In this document: in pieces, positions 5,278 to 5,517 of the stretch | Numbering within the stretch: position 1 is the first letter of the stretch | Layout: each line of letters opens with the position of its first letter | Assembly: GCA_030727885.1 (NCBI GenBank) | Contig: JANRAT010000165.1 | Span: 1-5,517 of the forward strand | Direction of reading: 5' to 3' | Origin: Rhodospirillales bacterium | GTDB taxonomy: Bacteria; Pseudomonadota; Alphaproteobacteria; Rhodospirillales; Casp-alpha2 | DNA length: 5,517 nt | The notes under the pieces: model-generated | What the model saw: the letters and a program-made list of their open reading frames with translations, nothing else | Told to the model about the DNA's origin: nothing | Database searches by the model: none | Translations under genes and position numbers: made by a program

Positions 5278-5517
5278 ATGGCAATTACCCTGACAGTCAA
5301 CGACGTACAACGCACCGTCGATGCCGACCCCGACACCCCCCTGCTTTGGATATTGCGCGATTCCCTGAACCTGACCGGCACCAAATTCGGCTGCGGCGTT
5401 GGACTTTGCGGTGCCTGTACGGTGCATCTCAATGGCGCCGCGGTGCGCGCCTGCCAGACAACCCTCGGCGATGCCAGGGGGGCCCAGGTTGCAACCATCG
5501 AATCGCTGCAGACCCGC
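5278..5517 (+). CDS. [2Fe-2S] small subunit of a molybdenum hydroxylase (IorA/CoxS type), 3' partial
   Basis: The first 80 codons are present and the gene runs off the right edge. The ATG at 5278 follows GGAGAG with a 7-nt spacer. The N-terminal domain is a plant-ferredoxin-like [2Fe-2S] fold with cluster cysteines C39, C44, C47 and C59, in [21 protein letters not shown] (33-53) and VRACQ. The block [21 protein letters not shown] strongly resembles the small subunit of isoquinoline 1-oxidoreductase and related aldehyde or N-heterocycle hydroxylases of the xanthine oxidase family. Such small subunits carry electrons from the molybdopterin large subunit to an acceptor. A second [2Fe-2S] domain and the large-subunit gene are expected just beyond the window. 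The substrate cannot be decided from here. Two palindromes upstream suggest control by the divergent TetR regulator. Confidence 0.93.
   Translation, partial: MAITLTVNDVQRTVDADPDTPLLWILRDSLNLTGTKFGCGVGLCGACTVHLNGAAVRACQTTLGDARGAQVATIESLQTR

Overview
The window looks like chromosomal DNA from an alphaproteobacterium. The main evidence is a near full-length CcrM-type GANTC adenine methyltransferase gene (ccrM). Its upstream region carries a CtrA-like TTAACCAT element and a dense group of GANTC sites, a cell-cycle arrangement known from Caulobacter and its relatives. An rnhB gene in the same neighbourhood, a GC-rich coding style and Alphaproteobacteria-like intergenic hairpin repeats fit this. 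I cannot name the genus from the sequence.

Layout, left to right. (1) Positions 2-971, plus strand: the C-terminal end of an unidentified protein with a lysine-rich pentapeptide-repeat tail, overlapping rnhB (RNase HII) by 8 bp. (2) Positions 990-1448, minus strand: a small uncharacterised lipoprotein, convergent with rnhB. (3) Positions 1449-2351: an AT-richer, loosely packed stretch with two palindromic elements, a small membrane-protein gene that seems broken by a single-base frameshift, and a fragment of an intergenic repeat. (4) Positions 2352-3056, plus: a stand-alone class I SAM-dependent methyltransferase. (5) Positions 3057-4310, plus: a regulatory region, then ccrM. (6) Positions 4311-4467: a DnaA-box-like 9-mer and two hairpin repeat elements between convergent genes. 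(7) Positions 4468-5091, minus: a TetR-family regulator with an AefR-like C-terminus, divergent from (8) 5278-5517, plus: the start of a [2Fe-2S] small subunit of a molybdenum hydroxylase (isoquinoline 1-oxidoreductase alpha / CoxS type), cut by the window end.

Two regulatory circuits can be read from the DNA. First, ccrM is preceded by a CtrA-like half site and four GANTC sites within 58 bp, against nine in the rest of the window. This suggests that CcrM methylation feeds back on its own promoter or leader. Second, the 186-bp divergent region between the TetR gene and the oxidoreductase gene holds two copies of an 18-bp palindrome (GTAAACT-N4-AGTTTAC and a one-mismatch copy). These overlap a plausible promoter and are the natural candidates for the TetR operators controlling the oxidoreductase operon.

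I see no clear sign of a wholly new biological system. The most interesting items are the ccrM control region, the paired operators, the frameshifted membrane gene and the histone-H1-like repeat tail upstream of rnhB.
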